Source of the DNA: an uncultured Glaciecola sp.
Lineage (GTDB): Bacteria > Pseudomonadota > Gammaproteobacteria > Enterobacterales > Alteromonadaceae
Direction: 5' to 3'
Assembly (NCBI RefSeq): GCF_937770335.1
Contig: NZ_CALJHY010000003.1
Coordinates: 434,001 to 498,000, forward strand
Length of the DNA: 64,000 bases
Part shown: one piece after another, positions 17,924 through 26,886 of the stretch
Numbering within the stretch: the stretch's first letter is position 1
Layout of the letters: every line of letters begins with the position of its first letter
Translations under genes and position numbers: made by a program
Notes under the pieces: generated by a model
Databases searched by the model: none
What the model was told of the DNA's origin: nothing
The model's input: the letters and a program-made list of their open reading frames with translations, nothing else

Positions 17924-19675
17924 TTAGTCTTGTTTGTCTTCTTCAAACAATTGTTGCAACTCTTCTCTGCCCTGCTCGGTCGTTCTTATCATTTCTGGTA
18001 TACCGAGGTTTTCTTGTATTACCCGCTCCAGCATTTTCGTATCGTGCTCTGAGAAAATAGTCGCCATATTATCGGCCTGTCCCTGGGTATAACCGTATGC
18101 CTTGAGCACTTCTTTAGAGGCTGACAATGCACTGTCAAACACTTCACGAACAAAGTAACTTACCCCTAGCTTTGACAATTCGATCGCATGCATCCGATTG
18201 CGCGCGCGCGCAATAATTTTAACATTTGGAAACTCGTACTGAACTAGTTTAACAACTTCGGTAATTTCTTCACCATTGTCGATAGCAACCAACAATACTC
18301 TGGCATTTTCAATGCCAGCTTTCTTTAATAACTCTAAGCGCGTTGCGTCCCCAAAGTACACTTTATTACCAAACTGACGCACAAACTCAATATGTTCCGC
18401 ATCTTTATCCATTGCAGTGAAAGAAATGCTGTTAGCGGCTAGAATACGGCCCGTAATTTGTCCAAAACGACCGAAGCCAGCAATAATCACGCGCGACTCG
18501 GATGCATCTGCATACGAATCATAAACAGCCGGACAATTTTTAGTATTAAAAAATAGGCTATACACAATAACAGCCGGTGAGGTTAAGGCCATAGACAAAC
18601 CGACGATCAGATTAACCTGACCAGCAATAGAGGCGTCTAACACCGAATTCGATAGTGCCAAGGTCATTACAACAAAAGCGAATTCCCCCCCTTGCGACAG
18701 CATGATTGCAATGCGCATTGAGTCGGTTGACGATTGTTTTGATGCGCGCAAAATAGAAAATATAATAGCTGCTTTCACAACCACCAATAAAATACTCATA
18801 CTTACAATGAAAACGGGATCATTGACCAGTAATTGTAGGTCGAGATTCATGCCTATAGCGATAAAAAACAATCCCAACAACAATCCTTTAAAAGGTTCTA
18901 TTTCAGTTTCTAACTGATGCTTGAAACTGCTATCCGCGAGTAAAATACCCGCGATGAATGCACCCATTCCCATAGACAGACCCACTTTATCCATCGCCAA
19001 CCCAGTAACTAGCACAATGAATAAGGCCGCAGCGGTCATTACTTCTGAGCTACCGTAGCGCGCCACCACTCGCAGCAATGGATTAACTAAAAAGCGCCCC
19101 ACCAGCAATACACCAGCAACAGCACCTATACTGATATACCAGGCTGGGCCTGAATCCGTTTGCATCGGTGCCAAAGCAGTCACTACAAGCAAAATAGGGA
19201 TAACTGCAATATCTTGCATCAATAAAATTGAGAAGCCTCGCTGACCAGGTGGCGTCTGCAAAATGCGCTGTTCATTCATTAATTGAATTGCGAAGGCAGT
19301 AGAGGACAATGCTAAGCTGAGTCCAATCACTAAGCTGGCAGCCAAGCTAAGCCCAAACACGAAATGACTAAACAAGCCGATTGCCGCCGCTGAGATTAGC
19401 AACTGTGAACCACCACTAAAGATGATTTGATTTCGCATGCGCCACAAGGTAGCCGGTTCGAGCTCTAATCCAATGACAAACAACAGCAACACAACGCCTA
19501 ATTCAGCAAAATGTAAAATAGTATAAGGGTCACTTACGAGGTTAAAGACCGAAGGACCAATTACCACCCCAGCAATCAGATAGCCAAGAATTGCACCAAG
19601 TTTTAATTTTTTGAATAGAGGAACGGCAACTAAAGTCGCGCCTAAAAAGATAGCCACAGAGCTCAATAAACTCAT
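17924..19675 (-). CDS. Kef-type monovalent cation:proton antiporter (CPA2) with TrkA-N domain
   Basis: A 583-residue inner-membrane transporter. The first about 380 residues form 12-13 helices of the Na+/H+ exchanger fold, with the conserved GLELEPATLWRMR and ALSSTAFAIQLM regions. Residues about 395-515 are a nucleotide-binding RCK/TrkA-N domain starting VIIAGFGRFGQITGRIL, with YFGDATRLELL, as in KefB, KefC and YbaL. No KefF/KefG partner lies next to it. It converges on the serine hydrolase gene with 14 bp between. Start is supported by AAGGA upstream. Likely exports K+ or Na+; the exact paralogue is not resolved. Confidence 0.9.
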   Translation of the reverse strand: MSLLSSVAIFLGATLVAVPLFKKLKLGAILGYLIAGVVIGPSVFNLVSDPYTILHFAELGVVLLLFVIGLELEPATLWRMRNQIIFSGGSQLLISAAAIGLFSHFVFGLSLAASLVIGLSLALSSTAFAIQLMNEQRILQTPPGQRGFSILLMQDIAVIPILLVVTALAPMQTDSGPAWYISIGAVAGVLLVGRFLVNPLLRVVARYGSSEVMTAAALFIVLVTGLAMDKVGLSMGMGAFIAGILLADSSFKHQLETEIEPFKGLLLGLFFIAIGMNLDLQLLVNDPVFIVSMSILLVVVKAAIIFSILRASKQSSTDSMRIAIMLSQGGEFAFVVMTLALSNSVLDASIAGQVNLIVGLSMALTSPAVIVYSLFFNTKNCPAVYDSYADASESRVIIAGFGRFGQITGRILAANSISFTAMDKDAEHIEFVRQFGNKVYFGDATRLELLKKAGIENARVLLVAIDNGEEITEVVKLVQYEFPNVKIIARARNRMHAIELSKLGVSYFVREVFDSALSASKEVLKAYGYTQGQADNMATIFSEHDTKMLERVIQENLGIPEMIRTTEQGREELQQLFEEDKQD

Positions 19676-19823
19676 TAATCGTCCTTGGTAAAAAAGTGGA
19701 AGGGCTCTATTTCGGCTCTAAAGCTAGCCCTGTTGAACCCAGTATAGTCAACATACGTTGCATATAATACTGTTGTTGAACAAGTTTGAATCACTTAGCT
19801 GAAAATATAATAAATGACACAAC

Positions 19824-19863
19824 AAAAAAACGCACCTTACTGGTAATATCAGCTTGATGCGTT
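19824..19863 (-). terminator. Probable terminator of the bufferin operon
   Basis: Read on the reverse strand, AACGCA, a 23-base loop with further weak pairing, then TGCGTT is followed by TTTTT. It lies 62 bases beyond the stop of the last operon gene (19926) and before the Kef gene. The long loop lowers confidence. Confidence 0.5.
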
Positions 19864-19925
19864 CTTTTTGTGTAAATATAGGACTTAACAAACCAGCCTA
19901 TTAAGATTTACGTACTCTGAATAAG

Positions 19926-20357
19926 TTACTTTATCTTGAAAAAACTGTCGAGTGACAATTTACCTGCACCCCATACCGCAACTAGCAGCATCAAAGTACC
20001 CCATAAAACATGTTCATTAAGTGCTGCTGCTGGCATATCTTCTAAGCTGATCACCGCAATATAGTTAACGATAAACAAACCCAGAGCTGCTTTTCGACCA
20101 AACAAACCGACAACAAGTAAAATGGGTAATACAATTTCGCCAAAGGTCGCTAAGTAAGCTGCTACCTCAAAATTGAGAACTGGCACAGCATACTCATATT
20201 CAAACAATAATAGCGTAGTGTCCCAATCTCGTAACTTCGTTAAGCCCGCCTTGAAAAACACCCAAGCGACGTAAAATCTAGTGGCTAAAAGCATAACAGG
20301 TTGAATAAGGTCTAGTTTTCCAAAAATCGAATTATAGAAGTTGATAAGTTTTGTCAT
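19926..20357 (-). CDS. bufD: DoxX-family membrane protein, bufferin operon gene D
   Basis: A 143-residue protein with four hydrophobic helices, in the DoxX layout. The first contains LLATRFYVAWVFFKAGLTKL, and the second is preceded by FGEIVLPILLVVGLFGRKAA. It is the last gene of the bufA-bufB-bufC-bufD order, 82 bp after bufC, and has an AAAGAGA ribosome site. DoxX proteins at bufferin loci are conserved partners of unknown action, probably handling membrane redox or transport of the peptide. Assignment rests on the operon context more than on sequence. Confidence 0.85.
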   Translation of the reverse strand: MTKLINFYNSIFGKLDLIQPVMLLATRFYVAWVFFKAGLTKLRDWDTTLLLFEYEYAVPVLNFEVAAYLATFGEIVLPILLVVGLFGRKAALGLFIVNYIAVISLEDMPAAALNEHVLWGTLMLLVAVWGAGKLSLDSFFKIK

Positions 20358-20439
20358 GATTTTCTCTTTAGTTGTAATGAGCAGATTAGCCTAAAAAGTT
20401 CATCTACGTTAGTGCCGGCTCAAAGCTGACCAATAACGC

Positions 20440-21369
20440 TTAGGCTACTGCAAAAATTAATTTATTCGATATCGCTTTAGTTAACCACTCTACTAGGTCA
20501 ATGTTGTGCGAACCAATAGTGTCGATAACGGCGTCCACTGACGATTGTGCGTTTATTTTGTGTATCACATCAGCTTCTGCATCAGGCACATATTCAAACT
20601 GTGCCTTATACTCTGCACGCCACAAAATAAGAGACCGAGGTGTGGTCATATTTATTGCATTATTGATTAATTCTGTACTGTTTTTTAATAACGCTTTACG
20701 CGCCACCATACCTTCTTCAGATTGCAGATAGGGATCGTGTATTAGCCGATACAAATCGACAACAGGAAACCAAAAGTTACGGATCTGTAATCCAGGCGCA
20801 GCGATGAAACGCAGTGCGTTTGTATCACCGCTTTCTAATGCTGCAAATGTAGCTGGCTGGAATTTTTTATCAGCCTCTCGCTGAACGCAATGAATTGACC
20901 AATCCAACTCAGCAACTTCACTCAAAAATGGATATGTTTCAAGCGCTTCTTGGCTTTCAATAAACGTTGGTAAAGTAATGCCATATTCAGCCCAGTCAAA
21001 GCTTGCCTTTGCTTCATATCGTAAAAACTGTCGGGATAAAACTCTAAAACTATCCTCGCCTATCAAGCCTTCAACGGTCGGAAACGTAATTGAGAGTGCT
21101 CTAATTCCATTTTCAATAAAGTTATTGGTATATATATTGAGACCGGTTTGAGTGTCAGTTTGGATGTTATTTGACGTATTAGTCTGCGTAATAGCTTGCG
21201 CATCTGTTTGGTCGTTAACTTTGCTGTTTGTTTCAGTCTTGATCTCAACTTGCATTCTTTCGGCAGTTTCACTCTCTAAAGACACTCTTGGTTGCATATT
21301 AAAAATCTTTGCAACCAACGTACGCTGATAATCCTGGTTTGCAGTCAACTGATTATCTTTTTTATTCAT
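20440..21369 (-). CDS. bufC: DUF2063 protein, bufferin maturation partner
   Basis: A 309-residue protein of the HvfC/BufC (DUF2063) family, which binds the precursor peptide and assists the MNIO enzyme. The family core is seen as LNIYTNNFIENGIRALSITF followed by PTVEGLIGEDSFRVLSRQFL (residues about 77-116), then YPFLSEVAELDWSIH. Its ATG overlaps the bufB stop by 4 bases (ATGA), so the two are translationally coupled. Odd feature: residues about 43-76 are a Thr/Gln/Asn/Asp-rich low-complexity run inserted between the usual first helix (YQRTLVAKIF) and the core. Confidence 0.88.
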   Translation of the reverse strand: MNKKDNQLTANQDYQRTLVAKIFNMQPRVSLESETAERMQVEIKTETNSKVNDQTDAQAITQTNTSNNIQTDTQTGLNIYTNNFIENGIRALSITFPTVEGLIGEDSFRVLSRQFLRYEAKASFDWAEYGITLPTFIESQEALETYPFLSEVAELDWSIHCVQREADKKFQPATFAALESGDTNALRFIAAPGLQIRNFWFPVVDLYRLIHDPYLQSEEGMVARKALLKNSTELINNAINMTTPRSLILWRAEYKAQFEYVPDAEADVIHKINAQSSVDAVIDTIGSHNIDLVEWLTKAISNKLIFAVA

Positions 21370-22367
21370 AAGTCCGACATCCGCGAAGATGTAGTACTAT
21401 TTACGGCCACTTTTTCAGCAATCGACCGCGCTTTATCAGCTTCACTTAATAACACTGACCATTCAGGAATTTGCGTATCCCATTCGACTAATGTTGGCGT
21501 ACCCGGAAATTTTTGCAGCGCATATTGATATAACTGCCAACATTGTTCGGAGACAGGTGCACCATGATCATCAATAATAAAATGGGATTGCTTCGCTTGA
21601 TTTATATCTTCGGGTGAAGCTGCTGACTTGTCTGTGTAACCGGCTAAATGTATTTCACCGACAATGTGAGCTGGCAATGCGTCTAAACGCTGCTTAATCA
21701 GCGCCAACGGATTAGCCGTTTTCCGATTTAGTTCGTTAATAATGAGGTTATTTAAGTCGAGTAATATTCCGCATCCAGCGGCCTCGCACATGCTTACCAA
21801 AAATTCAAACTCGGTCATATCGTCTTTCGTATGCGCGACTAATTGACTTGGCGTGATATAGGCTGACAAATTTTCAATTAACAGCGGCCGTTGAATACTT
21901 TCTTGAACTTGCTGGATATGAGCAACTATCGTGCGCAATGAATCGGTATTGTAAGGAATAGGGAGTAAGTCACCACTGTGCAATACGACGCCGTTAACTT
22001 CAGCACGATTAAAACAAAGATGCTCAGAGACTAATATCGGCTGAGTACTTTTTACCAACTTGGCAAATTGCTGCAAGATATCAGCTGGCACTGACAAGGT
22101 AGAACCTAATCCTAAAGACGTACCATGCAAACTCAATGGATAAGCCTGTGCAATATCTTGAATTAGCGCTTGAGTAGCTCCGCCTGCAGCAAAGAAATTT
22201 TCGGCGTGCACTTCAACAAAATCGATATTGTGCTTTGCGTCATTCTCGTTTGGCGTATCCATTACTGCGTCCGCTGCCGTCGCAGTAGACAACGCCTCAG
22301 AGTAATGAGAATGACGAAGCCCAACACCGATGAGGTTGTTGGGCTTCGTATTTGACTTGCTATTCAT
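21366..22367 (-). CDS. bufB: MNIO (DUF692) multinuclear non-heme iron oxygenase
   Basis: A 333-residue TIM-barrel enzyme of the DUF692/MNIO family. These use a cluster of non-heme iron ions to modify cysteines of RiPP precursors; for bufferins the product is 5-thiooxazole. The diagnostic blocks are in order: VGLRHSHYSEAL, DFVEVHAENFF, LHGTSLGLGS, VSEHLCFN, LLIENLSAYI, CGILLDLNNLIIN, GEIHLAGY, and IDDHGAPVSEQCWQLY with TLVEWDTQIPEW. These supply the His/Asp/Glu metal ligands. About 20 extra residues (rich in Ala, Thr, Asn) separate the first strand from VEVHAENFF. It lies 107 bp after bufA. Confidence 0.93.
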   Translation of the reverse strand: MNSKSNTKPNNLIGVGLRHSHYSEALSTATAADAVMDTPNENDAKHNIDFVEVHAENFFAAGGATQALIQDIAQAYPLSLHGTSLGLGSTLSVPADILQQFAKLVKSTQPILVSEHLCFNRAEVNGVVLHSGDLLPIPYNTDSLRTIVAHIQQVQESIQRPLLIENLSAYITPSQLVAHTKDDMTEFEFLVSMCEAAGCGILLDLNNLIINELNRKTANPLALIKQRLDALPAHIVGEIHLAGYTDKSAASPEDINQAKQSHFIIDDHGAPVSEQCWQLYQYALQKFPGTPTLVEWDTQIPEWSVLLSEADKARSIAEKVAVNSTTSSRMSDL

Positions 22368-22474
22368 TCATACCCGCCATTTGTATCACCTAGGTAGCTA
22401 ATTAACATCAGATGATGTTCAGTTAAATAGGGAGTTTAGCAGAATACATATGCTAAAAGGGTCGTATTTATCTA

Positions 22475-22765
22475 CTAACCGTTTTTCTTAGCTTGCATGT
22501 CTTTCATCATTTTTTTCGCATCGTTTTTCGCAAAACCGCCAAGCTCGGTGCAAGTGCCGCCCGGCACTAAACGCCATTCGCCAATATCGTTATCAACTGA
22601 TGATTGACCAGCACAGCTATGCGTACCAGCTAAGTTTGCACAGTCATTTTGACCAGCAGGAGATACACCGTAGCATTTCTCTTTATCTGCAGCTTCTGCA
22701 GTGTCAATAACGCCTGTTGTCATAATAGTAGCTAGTGCAGCTGCGATTGCTAGATTAGTTTTCAT
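22475..22765 (-). CDS. bufA1: Bufferin precursor peptide BufA1 (DUF2282)
   Basis: A 96-residue exported precursor. A Sec signal peptide ([20 protein letters not shown] to about TAEAA, cut near residue 25-26) precedes a small domain with exactly four cysteines: C31 in EKCYGV, C42 in GQNDCA, C51 in HSCAGQS and C72 in GGTCTEL. This is the DUF2282/BufA1 pattern. In characterised bufferins the MNIO turns some cysteines into thiooxazoles and the mature peptide binds copper in the periplasm. The Lys-rich tail follows. AAGGA precedes the ATG. It is first in the operon, with its own upstream region of 176 bp. Confidence 0.92.
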   Translation of the reverse strand: MKTNLAIAAALATIMTTGVIDTAEAADKEKCYGVSPAGQNDCANLAGTHSCAGQSSVDNDIGEWRLVPGGTCTELGGFAKNDAKKMMKDMQAKKNG

Positions 22766-22830
22766 GGGTGAATCCTTATATTGTTTAAATTAGGTATTAA
22801 AAAAAGCGTTAAAATTAGCTTTGAAAATTG

Positions 22831-22844
22831 CCTGTATTAACAGG
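22831..22844. promoter_or_regulatory. Palindrome upstream of bufA1
   Basis: CCTGTATTAACAGG, with 5-base arms around ATTA, lies 66 bases before the bufA1 start in the only plausible promoter region of the operon. It may bind a regulator; in Caulobacter such operons respond to a SigF-type ECF factor. I could not recognise a matching -35/-10 pair with confidence. Confidence 0.35.
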
Positions 22845-22941
22845 ATGAATATACAAACCGGGAAATACAAAAAAAAATTTCATTCGATTGTAAATTTAAT
22901 TCATTATTTTATTAAGCGTACTGCTGATGCTTACTAAAAAT

Positions 22942-23442
22942 TTATAATTCTGTGGCTGGTTTGTCAACTATTTGCGTCCATATTGTATCAGCATCTACAA
23001 TAAGTTCGTCTTGGTTGGGCAACCAGCGGGCTTGTACTTTTTTGTTGAGATTTAAATACAGCTTGTCGTCTACTACTGCCCAGGCTTCTGGATCGATATC
23101 AAATTTATATTCCTTAGACACACCAAATGCGCAGTAGCCACCGTATTGTGGTGCATATTTGTTTGGGTTACCTTGAAACAACGATTGATGTTGCGCAGAG
23201 CTAAAATGATAAGTCGCACCAAAATGCTCAGCTGTAAATTGTGAGCTTCCTAGCACCGGTTTTGCTTCGGTAAAATAGGCGACTGGATCGTAGCCCTTTA
23301 TCGCAAGACGACTTTCGTCAACATTAATTGCGTTAATTGACGACTCAGCTTGGCTTGGAATTAAACCACAAGACGATACGGTGAATGCCATGACTAATGC
23401 CGCAGCAGTTAATAATTTTGAACCTGAAATTTTGGAAAACAT
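22942..23442 (-). CDS. YHS-domain lipoprotein
   Basis: A 166-residue protein. The signal ends in FTVSSCG, so C25 is probably lipidated and the protein anchored to the outer or inner membrane on the periplasmic side. The YHS domain follows: AIKGYDPVAYFTEAKPVLGS, then YHFSSAQHQSLFQGNPNKYA and PQYGGYCAFGVS, whose cysteine is a typical YHS metal-site residue. TAAGGAA precedes the ATG. It is immediately upstream of bufA1 on the same strand, 176 bp away, so it may be a functional neighbour of the copper peptide; a separate promoter is likely. Confidence 0.82.
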   Translation of the reverse strand: MFSKISGSKLLTAAALVMAFTVSSCGLIPSQAESSINAINVDESRLAIKGYDPVAYFTEAKPVLGSSQFTAEHFGATYHFSSAQHQSLFQGNPNKYAPQYGGYCAFGVSKEYKFDIDPEAWAVVDDKLYLNLNKKVQARWLPNQDELIVDADTIWTQIVDKPATEL

Positions 23443-23644
23443 GGATAGTTCCTTAATGTCTGTTTTTGCTTTTTAAACAATGTTGTTATCTTTAGTTAGC
23501 TAAATATCATATTCAGTTAACGCTAATAATTCGGATTGTAGGTTTGCTGTATCGCGGCTCATATAATCTGAACTCACAAATTAGCAGACTCGGATATAAG
23601 ACCTAAACATGTTTATAATTCTTTCAAACACAATGTAAAAAAAG

Positions 23645-23992
23645 CTAATATTGTAAGCCAAACAGCAATTCACCTAAGTCTGGTTGCCACTGAAAGTCAG
23701 CCAATTTGACACGATTATTCAGCACCATCACGCCATCCTCTTGCAACAAGCCGGTTTGTAAAAGAGCTTGCTCACTGCCTTTGGGAAAGGCAATCTGACC
23801 ATTTGAACGCAGCACTTTATACCAAGCGACGGTGCGATTTTGTGGCACAAACCCCAGACTTTTACCGACTAATCTTGCTCTCCCTGGTAAGCCTGCTAAG
23901 TCGGCAATTTGCCCATAGCTGGCCACTTTGCCATTGGGGATATGATCAATCGTGGCCCAAATTTTTTCGTAGGATTTACTAGTGTGACTCAT
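23645..23992 (-). CDS. Alkyltransferase-like protein (ATL, MGMT-fold without active cysteine)
   Basis: About 115 residues with the O6-methylguanine methyltransferase DNA-binding fold: IPNGKVASYGQIADLAGLPG with the helix-turn-helix and arginine finger region (RARLVGKSLG). The MGMT active site PCHRV is replaced by VAWYKV, i.e. Trp in place of Cys. ATLs bind alkylated guanines and hand them to nucleotide excision repair rather than repairing them directly. The frame is open to 24019; the ATG at 23992 (MSHTSKSYEKIW) is preferred by family alignment, although its ribosome site is weak. Confidence 0.8.
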   Translation of the reverse strand: MSHTSKSYEKIWATIDHIPNGKVASYGQIADLAGLPGRARLVGKSLGFVPQNRTVAWYKVLRSNGQIAFPKGSEQALLQTGLLQEDGVMVLNNRVKLADFQWQPDLGELLFGLQY

Positions 23993-24066
23993 GCAGTGCT
24001 TGCCCCGTGCAATGCTCATATAAAAAGAACATGCCTGTGAAAAACATGCCTTATTTATTACTTACC

Positions 24067-25446
24067 TTAGGTCACCGCTTGTTTACGGTTAAATTCAGGC
24101 AGTTTATATTGTTCGCTTTCAATAATGACTTTTAACTTTTCGACACTATCAAACAATTGCTCAAAACTTAAAAAACTAGGTGAGAAACCAAAGCGCAAAA
24201 TATCAGGTGCTCGAAAGTCTGCAATAACACCATGAGATATTAATGCCTGACACAACGCATAAGCTTGAGGATGCCTGTAAGCCAATTGCGACCCTCTATT
24301 CTCAGAAGTCGCCGGCGAAGCCATAACGAGTTCAGACAGTGTTTGTGATTGCTCAATTAAACGTTGATAGAAATGCGTCATCGCGACGGATTTTTCTCTA
24401 ATTTGCGACATGCTGACTTGCTCGAAAAGATCAAGTGCAGCACTCAATACTGCCATAGCAATAACGCTAGGCGTGCCACTTAAAAACTTCTTAATACCCA
24501 CATCAGGCGCATAACCAGGATCGAATGTGAATGGATTTGCATGCCCCATCCAACCGGTTAAAGGTTGTGTTAACTTGGGTATATGCCGTTTGGCAGCATA
24601 AATAAATGCAGGAGCACCTGGTCCACCGTTCAGGTATTTATAACCACAACCAACGGCGAAATCGACTTCGCAATTATCGAGTTCGACTGGCACTGCACCA
24701 GCACTATGAGCCAAATCCCAAATCACTAATACACCGTGTTCATGAGCAAGCTTTGTCAGCTTTTGCATGTCGTGAATTTCACCCGAACGAAAGTTAACAT
24801 GAGTCAGCATCAGGACTGATATTTCATGCCCATTTTCTTGTAACACCGACTCTAATTCGTCAGCGTCACACGTAAGCAAACGACACTTATCGGAACCTAC
24901 TATCTGCTGCAGACCCTCGACCATATACAAATCAGTAGGAAAATTATCTTGTTGCGACAACACAATATTACGCTCAGGAGTATTTAGTTGGAGTGCGCTG
25001 GCTAGAAGCTTAAACAAGTTAACTGAAATTGAGTCGCAACAAATGACTTGGCCTTTTTCAGCACCAATCAATGGTGCAATTTTATCACCCACGGTGGTTG
25101 GTAAATCAATCCATGCATGTTTATTCCAACTGGTGATCAAATCTTGACCCCACTGTTTCTCAACCACATCGACAGCCGCTTTTTTCGCATTAATGGGCAG
25201 TGGCCCAAGCGAATTACCATCTAAATAAATGATGCTAGCTGGTATTTCAAACTGCGCTATTAGATGGGCTATCGGATCGTGTTTATCCAGCGCTACAGCA
25301 TGCGACTTGAGTAGTTCACTTGACTTTAAGGATAAGGAACTAGGGACTGAAACAGGTGGAAATGAATAGCTTGGAGTTTGCACATCCGTAGCCTGCTGAT
25401 CCATTGATTTTTGCTCACTTTGCGAGTGAGTAGTAGATGAAGACAT
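24067..25446 (-). CDS. kynU: Kynureninase
   Basis: A PLP enzyme that cleaves kynurenine to anthranilate and alanine in tryptophan breakdown. Recognised by YLDGNSLGPLP near the N-terminus, DLAHSAGAVPVELD (PLP-binding Asp), and CGYKYLNGGPGAPAF with the Schiff-base lysine at about residue 270. RFGFSPSFLSFEQL is near the end. About 45 residues, rich in Ser and Gln, precede the normal start of the fold. A GTG at 25458 is in frame, but the ATG at 25446 is more likely. The other kynurenine-pathway genes (tdo, kynA) are not in the window; the next gene is a candidate formamidase. Confidence 0.93.
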   Translation of the reverse strand: MSSSTTHSQSEQKSMDQQATDVQTPSYSFPPVSVPSSLSLKSSELLKSHAVALDKHDPIAHLIAQFEIPASIIYLDGNSLGPLPINAKKAAVDVVEKQWGQDLITSWNKHAWIDLPTTVGDKIAPLIGAEKGQVICCDSISVNLFKLLASALQLNTPERNIVLSQQDNFPTDLYMVEGLQQIVGSDKCRLLTCDADELESVLQENGHEISVLMLTHVNFRSGEIHDMQKLTKLAHEHGVLVIWDLAHSAGAVPVELDNCEVDFAVGCGYKYLNGGPGAPAFIYAAKRHIPKLTQPLTGWMGHANPFTFDPGYAPDVGIKKFLSGTPSVIAMAVLSAALDLFEQVSMSQIREKSVAMTHFYQRLIEQSQTLSELVMASPATSENRGSQLAYRHPQAYALCQALISHGVIADFRAPDILRFGFSPSFLSFEQLFDSVEKLKVIIESEQYKLPEFNRKQAVT

Positions 25447-25511
25447 TCGATTTACCACTTTTATTTGTTAAGTTACTTATTCATTTAACGTGTTTTGAAT
25501 TAATGATAATT

Positions 25512-26492
25512 TTAATTAATCGCGTTACTTTCTAATTGTTTTAACAGTTGTTTAAACGCATCGCTGCCAGGATGGATCCAATCAAAATGACCAACGCCAT
25601 CAAGCTTTATTGTTTTTGCATTATAATGGCGAGCCTGTAATTCTGGAACAATAATATCGGCGTTGCCTTGAAGCAGCTGAAATTGACCTAACGTTTCGCC
25701 TCTGGCCTCGAAGTTGCTGGGTGTTGCCAAGTAATAGGCTGATGTTTGCTGGTTCGGCATTCCAGCCATAAAGCTAGGCGTCGCCGTCTGACAATCATTG
25801 CTGCCGCTGGCATACTTAGCCACATCAATAATTGCTGCTAAGCCAATGACATCAGCTTTTTTGACTAATGCAGGCAACACATCTTGCAATTGCACGGCTA
25901 GCATCGCGGCTAAGTGCCCACCTGCGCTGTGACCGACAACACTAATGTGATCGAGGTTAACATCAGATCGGCTTAGCACTTCAATTTTTTGTAATCCAAG
26001 CACAATATCTTCGAGTGCAACCGGCCACTCACCGCCATTTCCGGCTCGACGATACTCAATTGACCACACATGATAGCCGGCCTGTGACAAGCCGGTAGCA
26101 AAAGCATACGCATGCGACATATCAAATGCACTCAACCAACAGCCTCCGTGAATAAAAACTACCACGCCTTTGGCTGACGCCTCTGTATTGTTTGCGCGCC
26201 AATACGCAGCGTATTGGTCAGGATGTTCGCTGGCATACATAAAAGTGGCGGTGGGCTCAATGAAATCTAAACTGGCGATCTGCTTATAAGGCGTATTATT
26301 AGGAGCCGATGGAAACACAATGGGCAATGAAGTCCCTGATTTATTTCCCGGTGACGGTTCGTCAATGCTATTAGCGTATGAAGGAGCGACTAAAATAGAC
26401 GCTAAAAAAAACGCCCCAACAGCAGTGTATTGAAGCCTGTCATTTACGCCAAACAAACCAAGTACGTTCATTAATAAAGCCTTGCGCAGCAT
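25512..26492 (-). CDS. Exported alpha/beta hydrolase, arylformamidase-like
   Basis: A 326-residue hydrolase with an N-terminal hydrophobic signal ending near SILVAPSYA. The fold shows the oxyanion motif HGGCW (about residue 115), typical of kynurenine formamidase and carboxylesterase families, the nucleophile elbow GHSAGG and the C-terminal catalytic His in GVGHFDWI. AAGGAGTATATAA gives a strong ribosome site. It lies 65 bp upstream of kynU on the same strand, so N-formylkynurenine hydrolysis is a natural guess, but the signal peptide would put it outside the cytoplasm, which argues against that role. A secreted esterase is equally possible. Confidence 0.75.
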   Translation of the reverse strand: MLRKALLMNVLGLFGVNDRLQYTAVGAFFLASILVAPSYANSIDEPSPGNKSGTSLPIVFPSAPNNTPYKQIASLDFIEPTATFMYASEHPDQYAAYWRANNTEASAKGVVVFIHGGCWLSAFDMSHAYAFATGLSQAGYHVWSIEYRRAGNGGEWPVALEDIVLGLQKIEVLSRSDVNLDHISVVGHSAGGHLAAMLAVQLQDVLPALVKKADVIGLAAIIDVAKYASGSNDCQTATPSFMAGMPNQQTSAYYLATPSNFEARGETLGQFQLLQGNADIIVPELQARHYNAKTIKLDGVGHFDWIHPGSDAFKQLLKQLESNAIN

Positions 26493-26570
26493 TTATATAC
26501 TCCTTTTTAGCCACTATCGTATCAGTCCAGTCAAAAAAGTCTTGCCAAATTTGCACCCTTGTTTAATTAG

Positions 26571-26744
26571 GTTACTTTATTGGGGGTCGCAAAGCTGACC
26601 TTAATCGACACAACTAAAGTCGTGTTGTGGCAAAAGGTCATGCTATTTATCGGTATTGGTGGGTTTATTTTGTTTGCGAGTTTCTGGTATCAGAAACTGG
26701 TGTCGAAGGGTGCGCAGTTGGTTGGAGGTACTGTGATTAAATAG
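26571..26744 (+). pseudogene. Fossil of a DUF2339 membrane protein C-terminus
   Basis: Within the 394-bp gap between the hydrolase and NadR-like genes, a plus-strand frame of 57 codons without a start reads VAKLTLIDTTKVVLWQKVML followed by FIGIGGFILFASFWYQKL and a stop. This is the ending typical of DUF2339 multi-helix proteins (KLFLVDL, then RIVSFLGLG, then YLYQRL). No upstream part survives in frame beyond a stop at 26568-26570. I therefore call it a truncated remnant, with moderate certainty on the family. Confidence 0.55.
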
Positions 26745-26886
26745 TTCAGGCGATAAGGTTTGAACTTGGATTTTCAGCTGTATATTATTTTAATATCTGT
26801 TATTGACTCTAAGTAGCGCTTTGTTTGCTAGAGCTTGCTATCCTAAATTTACAATAAGCAGTATTCACAAGGCTTGGTAACACTGC

